Shown here: one piece after another, positions 24,344 through 35,469 of the stretch
How the letters are laid out: each line of letters starts with the position of its first letter
Position numbering within the stretch: the first letter of the stretch is position 1
From: Hemileia vastatrix
Taxonomy: Eukaryota > Basidiomycota > Pucciniomycetes > Pucciniales > Zaghouaniaceae
Direction of reading: 5' to 3'
Assembly (NCBI GenBank): GCA_030280995.1
Contig: JASXTE010000008.1
Span: 25,822,693 to 25,886,692, forward strand
Length of the DNA: 64,000 nt
Translations under genes and position numbers: made by a program
The notes under the pieces: generated by a model
Told to the model about the DNA's origin: nothing
Database searches by the model: none
The model's input: the letters and a program-made list of their open reading frames with translations, nothing else

Positions 24344-25416
24344 TGTAGACAATTCTATAGTACTAGCTATAGGCCTTGACCAAGGGAGTTGGAGAAAAAC
24401 CAGAGAGAAAATCCCCTGTCCCTTTAGAAAAATAGAGTGAGATTTACTTGCTAAAGTAAGTTGGTTCCTGTTTGCTAAAGCCCTTTTTTCAACACACTTT
24501 ACTGCTTGATGAGCCAAGAAAGTAGTCCCAGACAGACTACCAAACCAAAGAACTGAAATGTAGACCAATGTCCACACCAGAGAAAGAAAAGATACTTGAT
24601 GTAGGCTGAAAATCCACACCAGAGACAGCAATAATACTTGATATAGCTTGCAAGACTACACCAGAGAAAACAGTTGCCAAAGATGAATTAAATGAAGAAA
24701 TAACCTTGCAACAAACACAGCCAATTGTGGCCAAAAAACAGTGAAAACTGAGTGAGGAACAAGGATATCACCTCCGGATGGTTGTATGATAATTAAAGTT
24801 GCCCCAAACTGTCTTATTCACTATGTACACACAGACCACTATTTAAGAGCCCATGCACACCCACCAATTTTGGCGCCTGTACCCGCCAAATTGAATAAAA
24901 CCCCTCCAGAAGCACTCCTCAACCTTCTAAAACAGAGGCGGGCGGACCACCCGACGTCGGAGGCGCCTCCTGAAGCCAGAAAACCAATAAAAACACCTAA
25001 TCTACTTTGAAAAAATAACTACAACTACTAAAACCTTTAAAACACGGAATTTCACTATAACAACATCAAGACATGAAATATTGAGCTAAATTAGCCCTAT
25101 CCAATGGTACTAATTACTTAACCCTAAGACTTAAGGTTAGCCTGTAAAACACAAAAAACAAAATTAAACAGCTATCTTTTTAAATGAAAAATGAGGAAAT
25201 GACCCCTTAAAACTTAGAATATGAAAAATGTCTTCCAGACATGAAGTATAGAGAAAAACTGGGGCTATCCAATGGTAGTACCCACATACCGGCAGACCAA
25301 ATATCCACGGAATAAAACCAGAAAAATACCCAATTCCACAACAGATGTCACTTAAGACATGCACAAACAACGCCAAATTACACAACAAAGGCCCCTGCCA
25401 ATGTTGGAAGACCACA
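24344..25416 (-). mobile_element. LTR-X copy A (solo, inverted)
   Basis: About 1.07 kb. In minus orientation it begins TGTGGTCTTCCAACATTGGC and ends ATTGTCTACA, giving TG...CA ends. The same sequence occurs at 38808, 43651, 44741 and 53994. It is flanked by ACAT on the left and ACGT on the right, which would be a 4-bp target duplication with one CpG-to-CpA change. It contains a GC-richer core (GGCGGGCGGACCACC region, about 24940-24970). No internal region is attached, so it is a solo LTR. Confidence 0.8.
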
Positions 25417-25504
25417 ACGTAAGTTTATGTTTTGCTTATCATTTTTCTATATTTCTTTAATACTATCTCAATCATTATATTATTAATATGAAAAGTAAAA
25501 CATC

Positions 25505-25860
25505 ATCTTGTACTTGCTGAAAGAATACAGGATATTGTTTTGCTTTTCATAATAATAATTATATTTGTTGTACTTTACCTTTAATTTATTGATTTTTAAG
25601 TTGTTTCAAAGTCTCGTACTTTCTGAAAGCATACAGGACAATGCTACAATTTAAAAATTTATAATTTATTGAAGTATAACTTTCTAAGTCAATATATTTG
25701 TCAGAGAAAGACTTTTCATTTTATATATGTGGATATGATAATTCTGTAAATTTTTAAATATTACTAGTGTATTGGAGTTATACTTTCATTATATTATTAA
25801 TATTAAGTGTAGAGCCAAATCTCATACTTGCTGAACGCATACAGGATAATGCTATACTCT
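25505..25860 (+). repeat. Three spaced copies of a ~40-75 bp repeat
   Basis: The phrase TACTTGCTGAAAGAATACAG recurs with small changes at about 25511-25530, 25617-25637 and 25823-25843. Each copy is followed by an AATGCTA-like tail and then a TATAATTTAATAAAGTATA-like block in the last two. Spacing is unequal (about 107 and 206 bases). It lies upstream of the Tet-like pseudogene. Confidence 0.7.
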
Positions 25861-26089
25861 TTATATGTATAATTTAATAAAGTATACCTTTGAAAAACTT
25901 TCTTAAAATTTGAAATAAAAAAAAGTATATAAATTTACTAATATGTAGATATGCTAATGTTATATTTCTAATATTGAAGATATGATAAAGTTAAAGGTAT
26001 CATTGACTGATGATTGAAATTCTGTTACTATTTTCTAATTTTTTATTTTTTTCTATTTTAAATCAAAATTTTATTCTCTTAGGATCAAA

Positions 26090-27420
26090 CCATAAATGAG
26101 TAAAAATTTGAAAAAAAAAAACAGACAGGGAAGAACTCTAACAATAGGTGGGCAAAAGACCTTGCTACCAGAATGAAACTTTTAAATGCTCTTAGAATGG
26201 ATACAAACGGAAGAAGCCACATTTCTATGCATGATCTTATACAAATAATATGACAGATTGCAATAATTATTTCAATTTTTCTCCTGGTTGTAGTGTTTAT
26301 AAATCAAAAGGTGTCTTAATACCTAATGTTCTTGTGCAAACTTTTGAAATTCATGAGCTCAAATAAGTAGATATGTTAGAAGCTACGGTGCAATGCATTA
26401 AGGATCTTTCTTACTGCAAACATGAAATTACAAATAATGGTCTTCATCAAAGAGCTGGTGGTCTTGGAAAAATGTTTGGTGGTGGCTTTATTTTGGATAG
26501 GAATAAATCTTTATATATTCGTAAGTATAACTTTTTTAAATTTAAATACTGAATTTTTGAATGCTTTTCCTTGGAGATGATTACACTGATGATATTGTAC
26601 ACACAGATGAATATAAAAAACGAATGAAGAGGATCACAATGTACTTTGAATATTTTTTTAAAAAAATATCATATGTAAAGTACAATCAGGAAACTAATCT
26701 TTGTGCAAAACTTGGTATTCCTGGATTTTCAAAAGATTCTAGTGAAGAAGAGGGTGTACCATTTGCTAGTAACTTAACTTGGACATCTGGAGCAAATATT
26801 AATGGGTTCTCCAACGAGGTTCATCTTGATAAGGATGCAAGTGAGTATATTTAGGAATATTCTTTTCCTAAAGATACAGAAAACAATACCATTTATATGA
26901 AGGACAATAAGACCCAGCCATGACAAACAGGTGGAGAACTTATGTTTCCCAAAATTTGAAGTAACTAATGGAATAACAGTGACATTATGGCCTGCCAATT
27001 AACTGAGGCATTTTACCTCAAGATTTCACAAAATTCCTGGCTTCACGAGGATAGGTTCTTCTATTCAAATCAGCACTAGACTTTTTCATTCTATAGAAAA
27101 ACTTAATGTTTTTGATATTAATATTTCAGAATACTTGGAAATTAAGGAAGAAAAAGGTAGGTTTGATTATTTTTTTAGTGCTTGAAGAGATTTTTTAAAA
27201 AGAGATGACTTAATAGAGGAAGAAATAGTATCAGCAAAGTATTATTTATCTAATGTTAAGAAAAATCTTAAAAAATTTAAAAATTTAAAATTGAAAATTA
27301 ATATCATATATACACAACTTAATGAGAAATTAAACATAATAAATACTGGGAGTAGCTGTAACATTTGTAGTTGTAATGATTATAGTATTATCTATTTTAT
27401 TATTTGTGAAATAGAATAGT
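26090..27420 (+). pseudogene. Tet-like 2OG-Fe(II) oxygenase pseudogene (plus strand)
   Basis: A 2-oxoglutarate/iron dioxygenase of the Tet-like family common in rust genomes; substrate unknown. Pieces in order: SPGCSVYKSKGVLIPNVLVQ (about 26280), HQRAGGLGKMFGGGFILDRN (about 26450) ending at a GTAAGT donor at 26521, then NLTWTSGANINGFSNEVHLD with an intact iron-binding HxD (CAT at 26822), GGELMFPK, and LRHFTSRFHKIPGFTRIGSS with the distal His (27009) and Arg. The C-terminal helix ends near 27418. At least five stops or frameshifts break it. The Harbinger pair starts 17 bases after its end. Confidence 0.6.
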
Positions 27421-27742
27421 TTTTTTTTCATAATAGGGGGTGTCAGTTCTGGCAAATCCGCACTTACAAATCCGCACTTAAATTTGACCAAATCCGCACT
27501 TAAATAAGTGCGGATTTCCAAAACACACTAGCCCCAATACTGGTGGATTTCAAAATGAAATAAGTCACTTATTTCACTCAAATCCGCACTTTCTCAACCA
27601 AAAGTGCTGATTTCACCATCAAGTCCCATTTCACTGATTTGTCAGCATCATCCCATTCATACGCAGCACTCCACAGCATAACACTTCATAACCCAAAACA
27701 TCATACATCATTTACATCTTCATATCATATCATATAAGAGTC

Positions 27743-29002
27743 ATGCCTTCCTCACTTTCAAATCGTGATAAATTACATAAAGCAATGACTTTCATGGCGC
27801 TTGAACTGCTCTTGGACTCTGATTCCGATTCTGATCTAGAAGAAGATTTTGTCGTTTTATCAAAAATGGCCAGGAAACGTTACCTTCTTCCCAGAAAGCC
27901 TCAAGTACTTCATACCCCCAAGTACACCATCCAAACACTTCTTAAACTATCTACACCCAGTTTTAGATGGCTGTTCAGGACTTCTCAGGAATGTTTCCTT
28001 AAATTGCTTGAGCTTATTCAGGATCATCCCATATTTCACAATAATTCTCAAAAAGAACAACAACATCCTTCAATTCAATTGGCCATCACACTATGTTGTT
28101 TGGGTTCAAATGGTAATGGAGCCGCTTTGAAACGTTTAGAAAATGTCTTTGATTTAGGGTATGGTTCAGTTAACACTTATACCAAACGATGTATCACTGC
28201 CATCAACTCCTTGGAATCTCAACTTCTCACCTGGCCAACAAAAGAAGAGCGACTTGAATCATCTCAGGTTATGCAAGCAGAGGGCTTTCCAGGATGTATT
28301 GGTTTTGTTGATGGTACTACTATTCCTTTGAGCCAGAAACCTGCTCAAGGTGGAAACAATTACTTTGACCGTAAAAAGAGGTAGATTATTTTTAACTCCT
28401 TTCATCCTCCTTGAAACTAACACAAACAAATATATCTTCTTTATAGATATTCAATTAACGTTCAGCTTATATGTGACGTAAACAAAAAATTTATATCATT
28501 CTTTGCTGGCTATCCTGGCTCATGTCATGACTCCTACGTCTTCCAAAGAATGCATATTTCAAATGAACCTGAAAAATTCTTTGATGAAAATCAGTATCTT
28601 CTTGCAGATTCTGCTTATGAGAATGGAAAGTATGTACTTCCTGCTTTTCGGGGAGCAGCTTCAGAAGACAGTCAAAATGCCAAATTCAACAATCATTTGG
28701 CAAAGTCAAGAGTCCGTATTGAACATTCTATTGGAATCTTGAAAGGCCGTTTTTCTAGTTTAAGGGAATTAAGAAGTCCTCTTAGAAATAAATCTGAAAT
28801 GGAGGCGGTGATCAACTGGATTCTGTGTTGCACTATACTTCATAACCTACTTGCTGACCTCAAAGATCAATGGTTAGAGCTGTATGAAGATGAACAAGTT
28901 GATTCACCTCCGACTATATCCAACACTTCTATTTCTCAATCAACTAGTATAAGGGCGAAAATCCTTCCAATAACACTCCAACATTTTTCAACGCAATTTT
29001 AA
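27743..29002 (+). CDS. PIF/Harbinger transposase, intact (397 aa, one intron)
   Basis: A DDE transposase that would cut the element at its TIRs and reinsert it. Exon 1 is 27743-28380, the intron 28381-28446 (66 bp, GTAGAT...TATAG) and exon 2 28447-29002; together 398 codons including stop, with no interruption. The N-terminus has an acidic DSDSDSDLEED stretch. Catalytic residues by alignment of family motifs: D190 (FVDGTT), D267 (LLADSAYENG) and E305 (RVRIEHSIGILKGRF). The helix before the catalytic domain contains FGSNGNG-like SNGNGAALKRLENVFDLGYG, a family hallmark. The ATG at 27743 follows an AT-rich leader. In autonomous Harbingers a separate SANT/Myb-like protein assists; here only a fragment of such an ORF is present. 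Confidence 0.9.
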
Positions 29003-29416
29003 TTTTTTTCTCTTTCTCTTCAAATTATCAATTTGCATGTATTATTCACTGAGAATGGTAAATTTTTTTGCATATTTTTTTGGTTTTTGAATTTGCTGTT
29101 AAAGTCTTATTTTTTTTTCTCTCTGTGTTTTCTTTCATCAACTCAACATGAAATCGCATATTTTCAGCAAACGCATATTTTTTCAGTCACTCAAAGGTTG
29201 GGAAAGAGTTGGAAGGGAAGATTAAGGGTTCCGAGGCATTTTAAATGAAGAAAAGGGTCTGGGAGAGGTTGAGAGGGGTGAAATGGGGATCAAAAGAGGA
29301 TGGCATACAATGGGGCTGGGAGGATAGCGAAAGGCATGGGGAGGGAAGACAAGCATGTGTTGATAGAATTGAAAGGGATGGAGATTGGTGCAAACAGAGT
29401 GTGAAAATAGGAGGAT

Positions 29417-29448
29417 GAACTCTGTTCTTCGGGCGAAGAACAGAGTTC
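29417..29448. repeat. 15-bp perfect inverted repeat inside Harbinger copy 1
   Basis: GAACTCTGTTCTTCG, a GG spacer, then the exact reverse complement. The mirror copy lies at 30748-30779. It sits next to the truncated accessory ORF and may mark an internal rearrangement. Confidence 0.8.
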
Positions 29449-29532
29449 ACTTCCATAAAATATTAGCTGAAACATAGTTTTCAATTCTGTAAAAACAGTT
29501 GTAAGTAATAGAAAAAGTCACTGATTTTTTTT

Positions 29533-29619
29533 CTATGTAATCCTTGCTTTACGAGGAGACTTTTGTGACGAAGCAGATTTTTGAGTTACCTTTTGAGATT
29601 TGGAATGTCTGGGAGGCAT
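29533..29619 (-). CDS. Short basic ORF (28 aa), possible remnant of the Harbinger accessory gene
   Basis: Begins MPPRHSKSQKVTQKS and is Lys/Arg/Ser-rich. It runs opposite to the transposase, the layout used for the second gene of many Harbinger elements. A GTAACT just after codon 10 could be an intron donor, so this may be exon 1 of a longer product. Downstream frames (29241-29456) are low-complexity and unconvincing. Probably a truncated accessory protein. Confidence 0.35.
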   Translation of the reverse strand: MPPRHSKSQKVTQKSASSQKSPRKARIT

Positions 29620-29989
29620 TATGAAACTGGCACATAACAAGAAAAAAGATTAAAAAGTAGAAGAAATAAGTAAAAAAGAATGTAAACATGCCTGGTCAAA
29701 ATATTGAAAATGTCAGGAAGGGGTGTGTGCCGAGGATTGATGGGTAGGTAGCAAGGAAGGTCAGTGTGTCACATGTGACAGGGATGGGGTAAGAAATGAA
29801 GGGATGTTTTGTGGCCAAAATGTGGTTGTGAAAAAAAACGGGAAAAAAGTGCTGATTTGAGGTCATAACTGACACCCTTTTTTGAAATAAGTGACTTTTT
29901 TGCAAAATTTAAGTGCTGATTTGTAAGTGCTGATTTGGTTTGAAATCCGCACTTAATTTAAGTGCGGATTTGCCAGAACTGACACCCCC

Positions 29990-30206
29990 TATTATTAACT
30001 TTTTTGTTAATAAGCCTGTTCAACCTAAAAAACTACAGTTAATTTGGTAGCATTAAAAGCACATTTTTATGACTAATATATTTCAAATTCTTTATTATAG
30101 TTTTTTTATTTCAGAAATTTTTCTACCAAGTTAATAAAAATGGCATTTAAAGATTTCACAACTTATATATTTCTTCAAAATTAAATCAAATTTTCTTATT
30201 ATATTA
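29990..30206. other. 217-bp spacer between the inverted Harbinger copies
   Basis: AT-rich, no coding frame, not itself an inverted repeat. It is the loop of the large palindrome 27436-32760. Confidence 0.8.
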
Positions 30207-30576
30207 GGGGGTGTCAGTTCTGGCAAATCCGCACTTAAATTAAGTGCGGATTTCAAACCAAATCAGCACTTACAAATCAGCACTTAAATTTTGCAAAAAA
30301 GTCACTTATTTCAAAAAAGGGTGTCAGTTATGACCTCAAATCAGCACTTTTTTCCCGTTTTTTTTCACAACCACATTTTGGCCACAAAACATCCCTTCAT
30401 TTCTTACCCCATCCCTGTCACATGTGACACACTGACCTTCCTTGCTACCTACCCATCAATCCTCGGCACACACCCCTTCCTGACATTTTCAATATTTTGA
30501 CCAGGCATGTTTACATTCTTTTTTACTTATTTCTTCTACTTTTTAATCTTTTTTCTTGTTATGTGCCAGTTTCATA

Positions 30577-30663
30577 ATGCCTCCCAGACATTCCAAATCT
30601 CAAAAGGTAACTCAAAAATCTGCTTCGTCACAAAAGTCTCCTCGTAAAGCAAGGATTACATAG
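30577..30663 (+). CDS. Short basic ORF (28 aa), mirror of 29533-29619
   Basis: Same 28-residue Lys/Arg-rich product (MPPRHSKSQK...), transcribed away from the copy 2 transposase. A possible truncated accessory gene. Confidence 0.35.
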   Translation: MPPRHSKSQKVTQKSASSQKSPRKARIT

Positions 30664-31193
30664 AAAAAAAATCAGTGACTTTTTCTATTACTTACAACTG
30701 TTTTTACAGAATTGAAAACTATGTTTCAGCTAATATTTTATGGAAGTGAACTCTGTTCTTCGCCCGAAGAACAGAGTTCATCCTCCTATTTTCACACTCT
30801 GTTTGCACCAATCTCCATCCCTTTCAATTCTATCAACACATGCTTGTCTTCCCTCCCCATGCCTTTCGCTATCCTCCCAGCCCCATTGTATGCCATCCTC
30901 TTTTGATCCCCATTTCACCCCTCTCAACCTCTCCCAGACCCTTTTCTTCATTTAAAATGCCTCGGAACCCTTAATCTTCCCTTCCAACTCTTTCCCAACC
31001 TTTGAGTGACTGAAAAAATATGCGTTTGCTGAAAATATGCGATTTCATGTTGAGTTGATGAAAGAAAACACAGAGAGAAAAAAAAATAAGACTTTAACAG
31101 CAAATTCAAAAACCAAAAAAATATGCAAAAAAATTTACCATTCTCAGTGAATAATACATGCAAATTGATAATTTGAAGAGAAAGAGAAAAAAA

Positions 31194-32453
31194 TTAAAAT
31201 TGCGTTGAAAAATGTTGGAGTGTTATTGGAAGGATTTTCGCCCTTATACTAGTTGATTGAGAAATAGAAGTGTTGGATATAGTCGGAGGTGAATCAACTT
31301 GTTCATCTTCATACAGCTCTAACCATTGATCTTTGAGGTCAGCAAGTAGGTTATGAAGTATAGTGCAACACAGAATCCAGTTGATCACCGCCTCCATTTC
31401 AGATTTATTTCTAAGAGGACTTCTTAATTCCCTTAAACTAGAAAAACGGCCTTTCAAGATTCCAATAGAATGTTCAATACGGACTCTTGACTTTGCCAAA
31501 TGATTGTTGAATTTGGCATTTTGACTGTCTTCTGAAGCTGCTCCCCGAAAAGCAGGAAGTACATACTTTCCATTCTCATAAGCAGAATCTGCAAGAAGAT
31601 ACTGATTTTCATCAAAGAATTTTTCAGGTTCATTTGAAATATGCATTCTTTGGAAGACGTAGGAGTCATGACATGAGCCAGGATAGCCAGCAAAGAATGA
31701 TATAAATTTTTTGTTTACGTCACATATAAGCTGAACGTTAATTGAATATCTATAAAGAAGATATATTTGTTTGTGTTAGTTTCAAGGAGGATGAAAGGAG
31801 TTAAAAATAATCTACCTCTTTTTACGGTCAAAGTAATTGTTTCCACCTTGAGCAGGTTTCTGGCTCAAAGGAATAGTAGTACCATCAACAAAACCAATAC
31901 ATCCTGGAAAGCCCTCTGCTTGCATAACCTGAGATGATTCAAGTCGCTCTTCTTTTGTTGGCCAGGTGAGAAGTTGAGATTCCAAGGAGTTGATGGCAGT
32001 GATACATCGTTTGGTATAAGTGTTAACTGAACCATACCCTAAATCAAAGACATTTTCTAAACGTTTCAAAGCGGCTCCATTACCATTTGAACCCAAACAA
32101 CATAGTGTGATGGCCAATTGAATTGAAGGATGTTGTTGTTCTTTTTGAGAATTATTGTGAAATATGGGATGATCCTGAATAAGCTCAAGCAATTTAAGGA
32201 AACATTCCTGAGAAGTCCTGAACAGCCATCTAAAACTGGGTGTAGATAGTTTAAGAAGTGTTTGGATGGTGTACTTGGGGGTATGAAGTACTTGAGGCTT
32301 TCTGGGAAGAAGGTAACGTTTCCTGGCCATTTTTGATAAAACGACAAAATCTTCTTCTAGATCAGAATCGGAATCAGAGTCCAAGAGCAGTTCAAGCGCC
32401 ATGAAAGTCATTGCTTTATGTAATTTATCACGATTTGAAAGTGAGGAAGGCAT
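31194..32453 (-). CDS. PIF/Harbinger transposase, second intact copy (397 aa, one intron)
   Basis: Mirror of 27743-29002. Exon 1 is 32453-31816, intron 31815-31750, exon 2 31749-31194. The two protein pieces are identical to those of copy 1, with catalytic D190, D267 and E305. Transcription from the two copies points toward each other across the spacer. Read-through could give double-stranded RNA over the whole arm. Confidence 0.9.
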
Positions 32454-32929
32454 GACTCTTATATGATATGATATGAAGATGTAAATGATGTATGATGTTT
32501 TGGGTTATGAAGTGTTATGCTGTGGAGTGCTGCGTATGAATGGGATGATGCTGACAAATCAGTGAAATGGGACTTGATGGTGAAATCAGCACTTTTGGTT
32601 GAGAAAGTGCGGATTTGAGTGAAATAAGTGACTTATTTCATTTTGAAATCCACCAGTATTGGGGCTAGTGTGTTTTGGAAATCCGCACTTATTTAAGTGC
32701 GGATTTGGTCAAATTTAAGTGCGGATTTGTAAGTGCGGATTTGCCAGAACTGACACCCCCTATTAAAGGTAAAGTAACAAAACTAGAGCAGTTATCATAT
32801 TTTTATATAAACATTAAAATATTTCAGAATTAAATACAAGTATTTGAAATTATATAATTAGATTTTAAATTCTTCCTTATTGTTGGATTTACAATAATTT
32901 TTTTAATAATTAATTTAGAAAATCATGTC

Positions 32930-33195
32930 AAAGGTTTCTTAATAAATTTCAAAGATGGTTACATGTTTGACGTATCTGAAGGAAAACAACTTGAATTATA
33001 CAAGATAAATCAAGTACACAGAACTTTATCTATTTACATGTTGGAATATTAATTTATTGAAAGGCTATGGTTAGCAAAAAAAAGGTGATACTGGCTGAAT
33101 GGAGCTCAGTGATTAAGAAAATCTGCAGAAATTGCCCTAGCAATTCCCAGAGGACTTGGGGTATCAAATTTTAAAAGAAATGGATCACACTTTCT
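32930..33195 (+). pseudogene. Coding remnant, unknown family
   Basis: Plus-strand frames read KGFLINFKDGYMFDVSEGKQ, LELYKINQVHRTLSIYMLEY, FIERLWLA and, after a one-base shift in an A-run at about 33075-33083, VILAEWSSVIKKICRNCPSN. The pattern looks like protein, not noise. It may be the N-terminal half of a Tet-like oxygenase gene, but I cannot confirm this. It has no start, at least one stop and one frameshift. Confidence 0.4.
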
Positions 33196-33229
33196 TATAA
33201 AAGTTTTTATTAATGTTAAAATATAGTTA

Positions 33230-35465
33230 TTTAAATTTTTTCAAATTATTTCTTCCATCAAATGATTTTTTTTCATGTAAATTAAGAAACTTAATTTCTG
33301 ATATCACCTCCAAACAATCAGCTGCTGAAGCCAATCTATGAACTTGAGAACTCAGAAATAAACCACGGACATTATCAATTATATAGAACGTGAAAGATTG
33401 ATATCGGTGGTGGGAGTATTCAGAATTTATCTTGTTTAGCGCAGCCTTTTGTTTCTGTTTCATTATAGTCCGTTGAGTATTTTTTTTTTCTGACTCAATT
33501 GTTGAGCTTTGCTAGTATTTCCACTTGATAATGTTGCAGAACAATATTTTGTTTTAATAATGATAATTGACATAATTATATCAATGATATTGTTCCAGAT
33601 TTGAAGAAGAGTTGACATTGATATATCATGGGTTTGAAGTGCAGTGGGACCAACTTCTGAACCATCAGGAATTGGACTCTTCAGATTTGAAAGGTGAGAT
33701 AGAAGCTGAAGACCATGTTCAATTGGACAATCTGAGTTAATTTTTTGATGTAATGGAAGCTGGCTGAATTCATGTGTGGTCAGATAAAGTGAAGATGATA
33801 TAAGAGATACCCATGAAGAACAGCAGTGATCACTTGGGATCATTAATCTCATTAGCATTCAAATAATATTGGATTCAGGGTGATCTGTTTTCTTTGTTGA
33901 GTAAAGAATTTTGGTATTTGAGCCATCAGGATCACATAAATCTTCCATTTTTTTGAAATCAATATTATCGAGTACCCATAGCTGTGAGCTATCAATCTCT
34001 AAAAAAAATATTTGCTACAAAAGGAAAAAAAAATAAGTAAAACAAAAAAGTTAAGACTAAAAATTATGGTAACTTACATAACTCAGTAAGTTTTGAAAGA
34101 CAATATTCTCTGCAAGAATTTTCCCAAAGAAAGTAAACATTGGAATATTTAACATGGGTTCTTGGGAAGAAGTAGAAGAGAGAAATTTGAGGAGAGTAAC
34201 AGTTTCCAACCACAACCTAAGGACCTTTGCCGTGCTGATTCTACCTTTATAAAATTTATGAATTTTACAGAATTTCTCCTGCAAATCAGAGTCTTTTAGA
34301 ACTGAGGGTGAATAAATTAGAGGTTTGTTCAATATCTTGATTGGAGTTAATTTCATTGGTAGAGAAGCTTTCAAAGAGGTCAAAGTAGGTAATTTAGGAG
34401 GTGATGGGTATTTCTTCTTAGAAATGAAGTAATTCAGTGATGAGCTGTTTGAATCGTCATCTTTATCAAACATATCCTCATGTCTTGAAGAAGAATCTAA
34501 AGTTTACTGGTTTTGATGAGTAAGCATAGCTTCATGTTCTGAAAGTTCATCATTGCTATTTTCATTGCTCTTTTCATCATCTTCATCAGGGAGAGGGCTT
34601 TTATGGTTGGAACAATCTACAGTAGGTGAGTTTCTGGTACAAAATATCAAAATAAAGATAAAAAGTACATTATGTAAGCAAAAAGGAGATATATGATAGA
34701 ATTTTAAAGATAAAAGAGTAATAAAAAAAAGGAAACAAGAATATACTGATTACCAAAAACTTTGCTTTTTTTTGAGATATATTATTTGATATATCAGAAA
34801 AATCATTAGCAGAAGCCGGTTTAATATGTCAAACAAAAGAGGAGCCTTTGGATAATTTCTTTTTCTTGGAGCAGATAGCAGGTGTTTCAATATTTTCCTT
34901 AGAAGTTGAAGCATGAGTTGAAGCTGATGGTTCATCTGTCTAATCATCATCCCTATTGACAATAACTTCATCAGGAGGAATAATACCCTCCTCATAAGCT
35001 ACAAATATATATGAAGAAAAAAATATTAATAATATTATCTACTAATTTAAAAGGAGACAAAAAAAGTGAAGAACATACATTTTTCAAGGCTTTTCACATA
35101 TTCGAGTAAGTCGTTACAAGGGTTAGATAAATATGAAGGAGAAGAATTATTGTTAAGGATCTTTACAAGTTCTTCCATTTTATCTCTAGCCAATTCAAGT
35201 AAATTGCAATACTGAGCTCTCATTATTTCCTGCCTCTCATTGCCAAGTACAGGAGGGTTAGGTGCCATGCCATGTTGCAGACATGGTGCAAGCTCAAAAG
35301 CTTCAAAACAAGTATCCATCTGAGAGTGGGATGGAAAACATTAGGGGGCTGGGAAATGAATTTTTTGAAAAAAAAGATATAGAACATAAGTGAAATATAA
35401 AAATTAAGAGAGAGGAACATGATACACATACAAAGTGGAGGAGTAGGATTTTGAATACTAGACAT
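33230..35465 (-). pseudogene. Broken multi-exon gene of unknown function
   Basis: Successive minus-strand coding stretches are joined by introns with GTATGT or GTAAGT donors (near 35431, 35080 and 34075). Exon pieces include LAPCLQHGMAPNPPVLGNER (35047-35319), a Ser/Lys-rich linker (34750-34995), SLKASLPMKLTPIKILNKPL with a helical segment MFTFFGKILAENIVFQNLLS (34057-34473), SDHCCSSWVSLISSSLYLTT (33463-33858) and a C-terminus FTFYIIDNVRGLFLSSQVHR ending near 33230. In-frame stops near 34938 (TAG), 34815 (TGA), 34505 (TAA) and 33854 (TGA) can each arise from CAG, CGA or CAA by one C-to-T change, and a T9 run at about 33480 causes a frameshift. The start is uncertain: ATG at 35465 with a 34-nt exon does not join in frame, so ATG at 35319 is an alternative. 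Confidence 0.55.
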
Positions 35466-35469
35466 ATTG

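Larger units (their letters stand above)
27436..29989 (+). mobile_element. PIF/Harbinger element, copy 1 (left arm of inverted pair)
   Basis: 2554 bp bounded by TIRs beginning GGGGGTGTCAGTTCTGGC. It carries an intact two-exon transposase (27743-29002) and a short opposing ORF (29533-29619). Subterminal regions hold several copies of AAATCCGCACTTA in both orientations, likely transposase binding sites. Flanks are TAATA on the left and TATTA on the right, not a clean direct repeat. As far as I can compare, the sequence is identical in reverse complement to 30207-32760. Confidence 0.9.
30207..32760 (-). mobile_element. PIF/Harbinger element, copy 2 (right arm of inverted pair)
   Basis: Reverse complement of 27436-29989: each position plus its partner sums to 60196, and I found no difference in the stretches compared. 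Flanked by TATTA at 30202-30206 and 32761-32765, a direct 5-bp repeat. It contains the same transposase, short ORF and subterminal AAATCCGCACTTA motifs. Confidence 0.9.

Noticed and set aside
28550..29002. Separate 150-aa gene starting MHISNEPEKF
   Set aside because: It is exon 2 of the transposase; splicing 28381-28446 joins it in frame to 27743-28380.
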